From Keguizhuia sedimenti (lineage in GTDB: Bacteria; Pseudomonadota; Gammaproteobacteria; Burkholderiales; Burkholderiaceae_D), in contig JAUYVH010000002.1 of NCBI GenBank assembly GCA_030715135.1, positions 124,001 through 188,000 on the forward strand: 64,000 nucleotides of DNA, in the 5' to 3' direction. This document shows positions 16,877 to 25,756 of this stretch, piece by piece. The notes under the pieces were generated by a model. It was given only the letters and a program-made list of their open reading frames with translations, searched no databases and was not told the DNA's origin. Numbering within the stretch: position 1 is the stretch's first letter; every line of letters begins with the position of its first letter. The translations under genes were made by a program, and so were the position numbers.

Positions 16877-17476
16877 ATGTCGAAAGTACTTGTCCTGTAT
16901 TACTCAAGCTACGGCCATCTGGAGACCATGGCAAATGCGGTAGCCGAAGGAGCGCGTGCCGCCGGCGCGACGGTAGATGTCAAACGCGTTCCGGAAACGG
17001 TCCCGGAGCAAATCGCGAAAGGGGCGCACTTCAAGCTCGATCAGGCCGCCCCGATTGCCACAGTGGCCGAACTTCCGAACTACGATGCCATCATCATCGG
17101 CGCACCCACCCGCTTTGGACGCATGCCGGGGCAAATGGCGAATTTTCTGGATCAGGCGGGCGGCTTATGGGCAAAGGGGGCATTGCATGGAAAGGTCGGC
17201 GGTGCATTTTCATCAACCGCGACCCAGCACGGCGGGCAGGAAACGACTTTATTTTCCATCATCACCAACATGCTGCATTTCGGCATGATCGTGGTCGGCC
17301 TTCCCTATAGTCATCAGGGCCAGATGAGCCTGGAAGAGATTGTCGGGGGCAGCCCATACGGCGCTACGACCATCGCCGGCGGCCAAGGCGAGCGCCAGCC
17401 TTCCGAAATCGACTTGCAGGGTGCGCGGCATCAGGGAGAACTGATTGCCAGAACCGCCAATAAGCTGTTCGGTTGA
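16877..17476 (+). CDS. wrbA: NAD(P)H:quinone oxidoreductase WrbA
   Basis: This 199-residue flavodoxin-like FMN enzyme reduces quinones by two electrons and so avoids semiquinone radicals. The N-terminal [15 protein letters not shown] is the FMN phosphate loop. The sequences [34 protein letters not shown] and [10 protein letters not shown] are hallmarks of WrbA. The length equals the family norm. AAGGAG precedes ATG 16877. In E. coli wrbA is a stationary-phase stress gene; a similar role is inferred here from its DoxX and DUF421 neighbours. A strong hairpin follows the stop. Confidence 0.95.
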   Translation: MSKVLVLYYSSYGHLETMANAVAEGARAAGATVDVKRVPETVPEQIAKGAHFKLDQAAPIATVAELPNYDAIIIGAPTRFGRMPGQMANFLDQAGGLWAKGALHGKVGGAFSSTATQHGGQETTLFSIITNMLHFGMIVVGLPYSHQGQMSLEEIVGGSPYGATTIAGGQGERQPSEIDLQGARHQGELIARTANKLFG

Positions 17477-17498
17477 TAAGCTTCTCAAAACACATGCT

Positions 17499-17530
17499 AA
17501 GACGGCATGCCGGACACGCATGCCGTCTTT
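17499..17530 (+). terminator. hairpin terminator after wrbA
   Basis: AAGACGGCATGC (17499-17510) pairs perfectly with GCATGCCGTCTT (17518-17529) across a seven-base loop, 22 bp after the wrbA stop. Only three T residues follow, so it may be a moderate or factor-assisted terminator. Confidence 0.65.
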
Positions 17531-17855
17531 GACGTACACGATGCAAAACTGTTCACAAACAGGAAGTAAAATCCGCTGCTCACTAAAAATCAACCACAGC
17601 TTTTTTGTTTTTAGCGACACATATCGGCTATTTACTGGAAATGTGGCTCGGGAAATAGTAAAGTTTCTTCATGGAAATAATTCGACACAAATTCTAGCCT
17701 CCCTCCAGCCTGCATTGCTTCCAGCTTTTAAGCACACCTGTTTACCGATCGCATTCCGTCGGCTGCTGCCGGTGCAGAGCCATGCCTGATAAAGGCGTTT
17801 CACAGGAAAAGCGGAGCGAACCGGCTTCACATATAGAATTTTCTCGATTAATAAA
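17531..17855. promoter_or_regulatory. AT-rich leader region before PAS-GGDEF-EAL gene
   Basis: No gene is seen. The stretch is A/T-rich and must contain the promoter of the large signalling gene that starts at 17856. A dyad of CTAAAAA and TTTTTAG flanks a T-rich centre at about 17581-17612, but no consensus factor site is recognised. The downstream start codon has no clear ribosome binding site. Confidence 0.35.
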
Positions 17856-20800
17856 ATGTCAAGCACTGCGCACCCAAAGCCGACTTCTTCCGCAATCGCG
17901 GTGCTGGTATGGATGACCGATCTCCATGACCGATGCATTTATGCCAATCCACAAGCCGCCAATTATTTTGCCTTGGGACAGGACCTCGCATCGGCACACT
18001 GGAACGCAATGATCCATGCGGAGGACCGCGACCGCATTAGGACGGCTGCAGAACAGCGCAGCCGAAAGCAGGCCTATCAGATCGAATACCGTATTCATAC
18101 CGAGGACGGGCAAACACTCTGGAAACTGGAAGCCGCCGCACCGCGCCATTCAGAAAGCGGAGATTTCCTGGGCTATCACGCCAGCATCGCCGACGTCACA
18201 AACCATCATCTGGAACGCGAACGGCTTGCGGACAATGAGGCGAAGCACCGTTTTCTTACTGAAAACAGCATGGACATCATCACCCATCTTGCGCCCGATG
18301 GAACGATCCTGTACGTCACGCCATCCGTCCAGCAGGTTTTGGGGTTCCATCCGTCCGAGGTAATCGGCAAAAGCGTATTCGACTACATGGCGCCGGACGA
18401 TGTGAACATTGTCACAGAGGAGATCACGGCTCAACTGGCCGCGCGGGGTAGCGGCAATATACGTATCGAGTTCCGCAAGCGCCACAAGAATGGCCGTTTC
18501 GTATGGATGTCATCGACCCTCAATGTCCTCTACGCCGCAGATGGGCATACCATGAAAGGAATTGTGTCCGTCTGCCGCGATGCAAGCTTTGAGAGACAGG
18601 CAAAAGAGGAACTCAGGCAGCGTGAAGAACGGTTTCGCGGCCTGACGGAACTCTCCTCCGACTGGTACTGGGAAACCGATGCACAGGGCCGGTTCACCTT
18701 CGTATCGGACAGTGTGGAAACAGTGTTCGGCATCCCTGCCCGGAAACTGATCGGGAAACATTGCATCGATTTCGCCCCCGAGAAAGACAAACCCGAGCTG
18801 GACGAGTACTTTTTAAAAGTGTCGCGCCAGGAAGCGTTCAGGAATATCCGGTACTCTACCTACGTACGCTCCCGCGATGCCATTTGCCATGCGTCGGTTT
18901 CGGGTAAGCCGATCTTCGAGAACGGCGTTTTCAAAGGCTACCGCGGCGTTGGCCGCGACATCACGCAGAAAATCAACGCGGCGCAGGAACTGGCTGCGCT
19001 CGCCGCCGAAAATGATGCGTTGATCGACAGCTCGCTCGACATGATGATCGTTTTCGACCACGAAGGCCGCATCGTTCGCGTCAACCGTGCTGTGGTGGAA
19101 ACGCTCGGATACCGGCACGAAGAACTGATCGGCCGATGCTATCTCGATCTCGTTCATCCGCAGGAGAAGGAAACTGTCCGCGCAGTCGACGCAGGGCTGC
19201 GTAGCGGCAACAACACCATCTATGACTTTGAAATACGCTGTCTGTGCAAGGACGGCACGGCCTTGCGCACGGCCTGGGCGGCACGCTGGATGGAGGACAG
19301 GAAACTGATGCATGCAACCGGGCGCGACATCACCGAACGTTATGCCACCCAGGCCGAACTCCAAAAATCGAGAGACCAGTTGTCAACTATCCTGGAAAGC
19401 ATCGGCGATGCATTTTTCACGCTCGATTATGATTGGCGCATCACCTATGTAAACAAAAGGACCGCTGATTTCGTCTCGAAGACAAAAGAGGAGCTGATCG
19501 GAAAAGTGATCTGGGAAGCAGTGCCCGAATTCCGTTCATCGTCAGTCCTTCCGCAATACCAGCGGGCGATGCAAACACGCTGCAAGGTTTTTTTCGAGGG
19601 GTACTGGGAACAAACCGATTCCTGGGCGGATATACGGATTTATCCGAATGAAGACGGACTGGCGGTATTTTTCCACGATATCACCCAGCGGCGCGAGTCG
19701 GAACATGCAGTGCGTGCAAGCGAGCAGAAACTGCGCGAAGTGATTGAAATGACACCTGCCGGTTATGCCGTGATCGATGCCGATTCGATCATTCGGGAAG
19801 TCAATCTGGCGCTGTGCAAAATGTCCGGCTACTCTCGGGACGAACTGATCGGCCTGCCCTACACCAGACTGTTCTCCAGCTTCCCGAACAGGAATACGCT
19901 GTTCAGGCAAGGCGCGGTCAATTGGGTCCACGGTCGTGAAGGAACAATCACGCACAAAGACGGGCATACCGCGCATGTGCTCATCAATGCCAACGTCAAG
20001 CGCGACTGTGACGGCAATGCCCTCGCCGTGACCGCGTTCCTGACTGAAATCACGGAAAGAAAGCAGACCGAAGAGCGCCTGCACCAGCTCGCCAACCACG
20101 ACATCCTGACCGGCTTGCCGAACCGCAGCTTCCTGAACATTCGCCTGCAGGACATCCTGGACAATGCTCGCCAGAATGAAAGCGTCGCCGTCATGTTCAT
20201 CGACCTTGACCGTTTCAAGGAAGTCAACGATACGCTGGGACACGATCCAGGCGACATGCTCCTGCGCGAAGTGGCGCACCGACTGCAATCCATCATGCGT
20301 CCAAGCGACATCGTCGCGCGCCTGGGCGGCGATGAGTTCATCGTCGTGGCCAATTGCACGCATGGCCGGCAGGCAGCTTCCATCATCGCCGACAAACTGC
20401 TTTCGGCACTGAAATCACCGTTCACGATCGAAAATCAGGAAGTATTTGTTACGGCTTCCATCGGCATCAGCCTGTTTCCTCATGACGGAAAATCCAAGGA
20501 ACTGCTGTTCAAGAATGCCGACATGGCCATGTACAGTGCCAAGGCCGCCGGAAGGAACAACTTCCGTTTCTTCGAGAGCGAAATGGGTGAAGCGGCGACG
20601 GTTCGCATGAAACTGGAAAATTCCCTGCACCATGCAATAAGCCGAAATGAATTCGAATTGCATTATCAACCCAGGATTGATTTGAAATCCATGCAAATCG
20701 TCGGCCTTGAAACGCTGATTCGCTGGAACCATCCTCAACTCGGCCGTATTCCACCGCTGCAGTTCATTCCGATCGCTGAAGAAAGCGGCATGATCGAGTC

Positions 20801-21395
20801 GATCGGGCAATGGGTATTGCAGGAGTCCTGCCGGCAGTTACGCCAGCTGATCGACAGAACTGGACGCCCCCTGCGCCTGTCGGTCAACGTTTCGGCGCGC
20901 CAGCTCAAGTCAAAGACGCTCGTGCAGCAAGTGCAGGCCGTCCTGCAGGAAGCGGAGCTGCCCAGCCACATGCTGGAGCTGGAGCTGACCGAGACCGCCC
21001 TGATGGAGGATATGGATATCTCCGTAGCCATCCTGCGCGAGTTGAAGGATCTGGGTGTGATGCTGGCCGTGGATGATTTCGGTACCGGCTATTCCGGACT
21101 TGCCTACCTGCAGAGATTCCCGCTCGATGTACTGAAGCTCGACCGCAGCTTCGTGAATGAAAATGCCGAAGGTGCCAAGAATCTCAAGTTCATCAAGGCC
21201 TTCCTGGACCTGGCTCACGCATTGAATCTTTCGGTCGTCGCCGAAGGAGTCGAGACCCTTGAGATTCTCAACTACCTGCTTGAGTTTTCCTGCGATGAAG
21301 GCCAGGGCTATCTGTTCGCCCAGCCCCTGCCCATGGATGAGCTTGAAATTTTCCTGAAGCAGTCGGACTTCAGCATGCGGGAAATACCGGAGTAG
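17856..21395 (+). CDS. multi-PAS GGDEF-EAL protein (c-di-GMP synthesis/degradation)
   Basis: This 1179-residue cytoplasmic sensor has about six PAS domains (near 10-115, 130-245, 255-370, 385-495, 505-612, 622-738), a GGDEF domain (about 745-910) and an EAL domain (about 920-1165). The diguanylate cyclase motif is intact (GGDEF at 824-828), and an RxxD I-site (RPSD, 815-818) sits at the canonical five-residue spacing, implying product inhibition. The EAL signature reads ETL (GLETLIRW), but the glutamate, DDFGTGYSGL and EGVET are kept, so phosphodiesterase activity is possible. No transmembrane segment is seen. The start lacks a clear ribosome binding site. A PAS with SSDWYWETD resembles those of the next GGDEF-EAL gene, suggesting paralogy. 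Confidence 0.92.
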   Translation: MSSTAHPKPTSSAIAVLVWMTDLHDRCIYANPQAANYFALGQDLASAHWNAMIHAEDRDRIRTAAEQRSRKQAYQIEYRIHTEDGQTLWKLEAAAPRHSESGDFLGYHASIADVTNHHLERERLADNEAKHRFLTENSMDIITHLAPDGTILYVTPSVQQVLGFHPSEVIGKSVFDYMAPDDVNIVTEEITAQLAARGSGNIRIEFRKRHKNGRFVWMSSTLNVLYAADGHTMKGIVSVCRDASFERQAKEELRQREERFRGLTELSSDWYWETDAQGRFTFVSDSVETVFGIPARKLIGKHCIDFAPEKDKPELDEYFLKVSRQEAFRNIRYSTYVRSRDAICHASVSGKPIFENGVFKGYRGVGRDITQKINAAQELAALAAENDALIDSSLDMMIVFDHEGRIVRVNRAVVETLGYRHEELIGRCYLDLVHPQEKETVRAVDAGLRSGNNTIYDFEIRCLCKDGTALRTAWAARWMEDRKLMHATGRDITERYATQAELQKSRDQLSTILESIGDAFFTLDYDWRITYVNKRTADFVSKTKEELIGKVIWEAVPEFRSSSVLPQYQRAMQTRCKVFFEGYWEQTDSWADIRIYPNEDGLAVFFHDITQRRESEHAVRASEQKLREVIEMTPAGYAVIDADSIIREVNLALCKMSGYSRDELIGLPYTRLFSSFPNRNTLFRQGAVNWVHGREGTITHKDGHTAHVLINANVKRDCDGNALAVTAFLTEITERKQTEERLHQLANHDILTGLPNRSFLNIRLQDILDNARQNESVAVMFIDLDRFKEVNDTLGHDPGDMLLREVAHRLQSIMRPSDIVARLGGDEFIVVANCTHGRQAASIIADKLLSALKSPFTIENQEVFVTASIGISLFPHDGKSKELLFKNADMAMYSAKAAGRNNFRFFESEMGEAATVRMKLENSLHHAISRNEFELHYQPRIDLKSMQIVGLETLIRWNHPQLGRIPPLQFIPIAEESGMIESIGQWVLQESCRQLRQLIDRTGRPLRLSVNVSARQLKSKTLVQQVQAVLQEAELPSHMLELELTETALMEDMDISVAILRELKDLGVMLAVDDFGTGYSGLAYLQRFPLDVLKLDRSFVNENAEGAKNLKFIKAFLDLAHALNLSVVAEGVETLEILNYLLEFSCDEGQGYLFAQPLPMDELEIFLKQSDFSMREIPE

Positions 21396-21582
21396 AACCG
21401 GTTCGTACGCGTTCATGACTTGGTTCGGATTCCCGCGGGTTCACCAGGGAGTAGTCAAAGCAGTCCGTAGCCGGCTCATTGTCATCCTTTTTAGCCTCGA
21501 ACCAATACGGGCCTGAAAGCCCGGCCGATGCGGATCAAGCCGCATCCAATCCAGGAGAACGGATCTGGAAACCGGCGGGGCT

Positions 21583-21771
21583 TTACTTGTTGTCGTCCTT
21601 CCTGCGTGCGGGCACCAGCTTGCGTGCCCGCTTGACATCGGAGAGCGCCCTGAACGCCACGCCCCGGGTATTCAGGTCGGTGGAAGTGATCAGCTGGTTG
21701 ATCGTCCGCATTGCAGCTTCAAGCAAACCCGCCTGAGAAATTTCCCGCCGCTCTTTTTCCGGCTTGCCCAT
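21583..21771 (-). CDS. small hypothetical protein
   Basis: This 62-residue protein starts MGKPEKERREISQAGLLEAAMRT and ends in a basic tail (KRARKLVPARRKDDNK). It has no signal peptide or membrane segment and I recognise no family. Support comes from a strong ribosome binding site (GGGAGGT, five bases before ATG 21771) and the lack of any competing gene in this interval. It lies alone on the minus strand between two plus-strand GGDEF-EAL genes. Confidence 0.6.
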   Translation of the reverse strand: MGKPEKERREISQAGLLEAAMRTINQLITSTDLNTRGVAFRALSDVKRARKLVPARRKDDNK

Positions 21772-22100
21772 GTCCACCTCCCTTTTTTATGTCAGCCTTA
21801 TGTTGCCAGCATATTGCCTGCAATGCCGATAAAAACGTAGACGATCTGACAATCAGCAAGTCTCAAATAAAAAGGTGGCCCATCCTTAGGCCGCGGACGA
21901 GGCGAACAAGGCGTATCCGAAACAGAGCATGCGCGTTGTTCAGTAGCTTTTTCTGCCGGTCATGCAACGCTTTCCTGATTTGTTTCTACAATTTTCCGGA
22001 AAGGCTTTATTTAAGAAAAAATCCGACGATAATAGAACCGACGAACTCGGTCCACACCACAATTAAAAACGGGGCGTCGTGAAGGACATAGGGGAGAAGC
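21772..22100. other. gene-free interval before second GGDEF-EAL gene
   Basis: I see no coding region or RNA gene. It should hold divergent promoters for the small minus-strand gene and the plus-strand PAS-GAF-GGDEF-EAL gene. GGGGAG just before ATG 22101 is that gene's ribosome binding site. I looked for a GEMM-type c-di-GMP riboswitch and saw no matching core. Confidence 0.45.
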
Positions 22101-24707
22101 ATGAAAGCGGATGCACAATACGGCGCATCGCCGGGACTGGACGACGGCTGGTTAGGGGTAATCGATTTTCTGTCCGACTGGTATTGGGAACAGGACGAAA
22201 ACCTGCGCTTCACCATGATGACAGGTCGGGGCATAAGGGAACGCACTTCGGCGCCCTCTCCCCTGATCGGCAAGCTGCGCTGGGAGCAGGAGCGGATCTG
22301 GGATATCAATGACCCGAGCTGGGAGGAGCATAAGGCTATGCTCCACGCCAGGAAGCCATTCACCGATTTCACCTATAAAATCACTGCCCGCAACGGCGAA
22401 CTGCGTTACCTGAGCATCAGCGGGCAACCGTTTTTCGACAAGCACGGCCACTTCAGTGGATACCGCGGCATCGGCAGGGATGTCACCCGGGAAGTGCGCG
22501 CACGCTTGCGCCGCACCATCGAACATGCCGTCACGCAGACACTGGCCACAACCGACAGCATTTCCGAATGCGCACCGCAGATCATCGAGACAATATGCGA
22601 TACGCTGGGATGGACCTGCGGCGCATACTGGGAATACAAGCAAAAGGACAATGCGCTTGAATGCATAGAATGCTGGAGCAACGGCGCGCCCGGCGCCGAG
22701 GACTTCATACAGAGCCGCAAAGTCTGCGCCCTGGTTTCACAGACCGATGCCAATCTTGCCTGTGCCGCGTGGCTCAAAGGCGAAACCATCTGGATCCCTG
22801 ACCTGGCCGAGCAGAACCGTGAAGCGGGCCAGCAGTTTCCCACTTCCGGCAATTTGCACAGCGCTTTCGCCTTGCCGGTCAAAGCGGACGGCAAAGTCAT
22901 TTCAGTGCTGGAGTTTTACAGCGACCATATCCACCAGCCCGACACCGAACTGCTGGAGTGTTCAGCATTCATCGCAAACCAGATTGCCCAGTTCAGCCAG
23001 TTGATCCGCGCCCGTGAAGCGTTGCGCCAGAGCGAGGAACGTTTCCGAAGCCTGATCGAACTGTCCTCGGACTGGGTCTGGGAGCAGGATGAACAGTTCC
23101 GCTTTACCTTTTTCGAAGGCAACAAGGGCATGCAGGAACGGCTGGGCATCAGTCCCACTTCGCGCATAGGCTTGAGGCGCTGGGATATTCCGGCGCTGAA
23201 CCTGAACGAGGATGACTGGGAACGTCACCACGCACAGCTCGCACGGCACGAAGTCTTCAACGACTTCATCATTCGGCGTACGGATGAGCTCGGACGCGAA
23301 CGCTGGATGGCGATCAGCGGCAAACCGGTTTTCGACAGCAATGGCCAGTTCAAGGGTTATCGCGGCATTGCCAAGGATATTACCGAACGCAAGAACAGCG
23401 AACAGCATATCCAGTACCTGGCCACTCACGATGCATTGACCGGTTTGCCGAACCGCCCGATGTTTTCCGAACTGCTGAACCAGGCAATCCACGCGGCCAA
23501 GCGCTACGAACGCAAGTTCGCGGTGCTTTTTATCGACCTGGACCGGTTCAAGCTGATCAATGACAGCCTGGGACATGACGCCGGAGACATGCTGCTCAAG
23601 ACCGCTGCCACCCGCCTGCAGCGCTGCATCCGCGCAAGCGATGTCGTGGCGCGACTTGGGGGAGACGAGTTCGTCGTGCTTGCCCAGGGCATCGAGCATG
23701 AAAAGGATGTGGAAAGAGTCGCCGATAAAATTCTCAAGACCCTTTTCAAGCCGGTTGCCCTGCTTGGCCAGGAGTGCCGGGTCACCGGCAGCATAGGCAT
23801 CTGCATGTATCCTGCCCATGCCAGGGACGAGCAATCGCTGATGAAATTCGCCGATGCCGCCATGTACCAGGCAAAGGAAGCAGGGAAAAACCAGTACCGC
23901 TTTTATTCGGAAGCCGCACAATCCAAATCGCTCGAACGCATGACAATGGAATCGAGCCTGCGGCGCGCGGTGGAACGCAAGCAGTTCTTCCTGCATTTTC
24001 AGGCCAAGCTCGATCTCAAGACCAGGAAGATCACCGGTGTTGAAGCGCTATTGCGCTGGCAGCACCCGGAACTCGGCCTGATATCGCCTACCAAGTTCAT
24101 CGGCCTTGCCGAAGAAACCGGGCTGATCATTCCGATCAGCCGCTGGGTATTGCACACCGCCTGCATGCAAAACATGGCTTGGCAAAAAGCAGGGCTTCCT
24201 CCGCTGTGCATGGCCGTCAACATTTCAGCGCGCCAGTTTGAAGACCAGCATTTCCTGGACGACATCTCTTCCGCATTGAAGGTGTCCGGCATGCCTGCGC
24301 ACCTGCTTGAACTGGAACTGACAGAAAGCATGGTCATCCTGCAGCCGGAACGCGCCATCGGCATCCTGAAGGAACTCAAGCAGCTGGGCGTGCGGCTGGC
24401 GATCGACGATTTCGGCACCGGATATTCATCGCTGGCGCAACTGAAGAATTATCCGATCGACACATTGAAAGTCGATCGCTCCTTCATTCAGGACATTCCA
24501 AACAATGAAGACGACAAGACCATGACCCGCGCGATTATTTCAATGGGAAAATCGCTCGGCCTCACGGTCGTGGCGGAAGGCGTGGAAACGCAGGAACAGC
24601 AAACCTTCCTGCGCGAGAACGCATGCGATGAAACGCAAGGCTTTTATTTCAGCAGGCCGGTAGAGTCGGCCGGAATCGAAGCACTGTTGCGCAGCCATCG
24701 CGCATGA
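22101..24707 (+). CDS. PAS-GAF-PAS-GGDEF-EAL protein
   Basis: This 868-residue protein has a first PAS (about 12-135, LSDWYWEQDENLRFT), a GAF-like domain (about 150-305), a second PAS (about 312-435, SSDWVWEQDEQFRFT), then GGDEF (about 440-605) and EAL (about 612-860). GGDEF is intact with an RASD I-site five residues before it. The EAL core (VEALLRW), DDFGTGYSSL and EGVET are intact, so both cyclase and phosphodiesterase activities are possible. The two PAS domains share the SDWxWEQD motif with each other and with the preceding large protein, pointing to internal and tandem duplication. GGGGAG supports the start. No membrane segment is visible. Confidence 0.92.
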   Translation: MKADAQYGASPGLDDGWLGVIDFLSDWYWEQDENLRFTMMTGRGIRERTSAPSPLIGKLRWEQERIWDINDPSWEEHKAMLHARKPFTDFTYKITARNGELRYLSISGQPFFDKHGHFSGYRGIGRDVTREVRARLRRTIEHAVTQTLATTDSISECAPQIIETICDTLGWTCGAYWEYKQKDNALECIECWSNGAPGAEDFIQSRKVCALVSQTDANLACAAWLKGETIWIPDLAEQNREAGQQFPTSGNLHSAFALPVKADGKVISVLEFYSDHIHQPDTELLECSAFIANQIAQFSQLIRAREALRQSEERFRSLIELSSDWVWEQDEQFRFTFFEGNKGMQERLGISPTSRIGLRRWDIPALNLNEDDWERHHAQLARHEVFNDFIIRRTDELGRERWMAISGKPVFDSNGQFKGYRGIAKDITERKNSEQHIQYLATHDALTGLPNRPMFSELLNQAIHAAKRYERKFAVLFIDLDRFKLINDSLGHDAGDMLLKTAATRLQRCIRASDVVARLGGDEFVVLAQGIEHEKDVERVADKILKTLFKPVALLGQECRVTGSIGICMYPAHARDEQSLMKFADAAMYQAKEAGKNQYRFYSEAAQSKSLERMTMESSLRRAVERKQFFLHFQAKLDLKTRKITGVEALLRWQHPELGLISPTKFIGLAEETGLIIPISRWVLHTACMQNMAWQKAGLPPLCMAVNISARQFEDQHFLDDISSALKVSGMPAHLLELELTESMVILQPERAIGILKELKQLGVRLAIDDFGTGYSSLAQLKNYPIDTLKVDRSFIQDIPNNEDDKTMTRAIISMGKSLGLTVVAEGVETQEQQTFLRENACDETQGFYFSRPVESAGIEALLRSHRA

Positions 24708-24903
24708 TGCGCGCCGGCCCAGAAAAAGTGCACAATAAGCGCGGTGACAAATGTCGCGCCGTCTGATATGGCAATCATTGCGAAGTGGCCAGGGAAGGCC
24801 ATGAAATTCATAGACCTTCCCTGTTCCAGTCGTTGCGACCTTACCAGGTTGCCAGGTTGGCCCGGGGGATTGTTACGCGCTGGGCGTGCGCAGCGAAGCG
24901 CGC

Positions 24904-25488
24904 CTATGCATACTCGTCATCCAGCGCGTATTCATCGTAACGATTGGCGCGCCTGCGCTTCAGCAGATAATACCCGAGCCCCACCACGGCCGATGTAACG
25001 AGCACCTTGCGGGCAAATCCAGCGGGATTGTATTTCAGCTCCGACTTCAGGCCCATCTCGGAAAACACATTGGGAATGTGCCCGTTCTTAAAGTCCTCTC
25101 CGATTCCTTCGACCATATTGACGCGGTCGGCCATCAGCAGCAACAGCCAGTGGCGGATGTCGTTTTCACTCATCTTGTAAGCGACATCGCGAATTTTCCC
25201 GCTCAAGCCCGATGGCGGCGAACTGGTGCCGAATACCGGCGTGAGGCCCGGCCGTTCCACCGAATGGTAGACCTTCATGTTGACAGGCTGATTCTCGGGA
25301 TGATCCCAGTGCACATTCTCGAGCCGCGGCGGCGTGCGCTCCATCGGATAGGCGGGCCGGTTCTTGTGGTCGAGATCCGCACCCCAGCCCTGGATATGCG
25401 AAAAATCCTTCTTGACGGTCGTGACATTCGGCCCCGGATGCTGGCCTACGTGGTCCTGGTATGGTTGCTTGCCTTGTTGGTTGTCCAT
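24904..25488 (-). CDS. conserved hypothetical protein with C-terminal membrane anchor
   Basis: This 194-residue protein has a polar, proline-rich N-terminal half (including WGADLDHKNRPAYPMERTPPRL). A middle segment with NDIRHWLLLLMADRVNMVEGIGEDF follows, then one C-terminal hydrophobic helix (VLVTSAVVGLGYYLL) before a basic stop-transfer KRRRANR and an acidic tail. The topology suggests a C-tail anchor with the bulk in the cytoplasm. I do not know its function. AAGGAG precedes ATG 25488. It lies downstream of the alcohol dehydrogenase gene on the same strand, with an inverted-repeat element between them. Confidence 0.75.
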   Translation of the reverse strand: MDNQQGKQPYQDHVGQHPGPNVTTVKKDFSHIQGWGADLDHKNRPAYPMERTPPRLENVHWDHPENQPVNMKVYHSVERPGLTPVFGTSSPPSGLSGKIRDVAYKMSENDIRHWLLLLMADRVNMVEGIGEDFKNGHIPNVFSEMGLKSELKYNPAGFARKVLVTSAVVGLGYYLLKRRRANRYDEYALDDEYA

Positions 25489-25518
25489 TGCGTTTCACTC
25501 CTTCCAATGCAGTTGATT

Positions 25519-25756
25519 AGAGCCTATCTCGGTAGGCCGGGTTAGTTGCGGCGTAGGCGATTTGCGTTCGGAACAAGGGTGCAGCAGGGGTTTCGCGAAG
25601 CATGCTTCGCGCCTGCGCAACGGCAATGGCTTGCAAGCCCATTGCCCGCCCTGCAAGGGTGGCGACGCGCAATAGCGAGCTATTGCAAGGAGTCGCAACG
25701 CAGTGCCGGATGCAAATCGCCCCGCCACGGCAAGCTGGCCTAGCAGGATAGGCTCT
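25519..25756. repeat. 238-bp MITE-like element with inverted-repeat ends
   Basis: The ends match as an imperfect inverted repeat of about 47 bp. AGAGCCTATC (25519-25528), TAGGCC (25533-25538) and GGCGATTTGC (25556-25565) on the left recur in reverse complement at 25747-25756, 25737-25742 and 25712-25721. The inside holds further dyads: an 18-bp perfect palindrome at 25594-25611, GCAATGG/CCATTGC at 25623-25645, and AATAGC/GCTATT at 25671-25684. No coding region fits. It is too short for a transposase, so a non-autonomous mobile or REP-like element is inferred. Its right end coincides with the stop codon of the alcohol dehydrogenase gene. I see no second copy in this window. Confidence 0.7.

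Noticed and set aside
21772-22100. Possible c-di-GMP (GEMM) riboswitch before a GGDEF-EAL gene
   Set aside because: No matching conserved core was found by eye.
24886-25545. A plus-strand open frame opposite the 194-residue hypothetical gene
   Set aside because: The minus-strand product has a proper ribosome binding site, a membrane anchor and conserved-looking motifs; the plus-strand one crosses the inverted-repeat end and is not protein-like.
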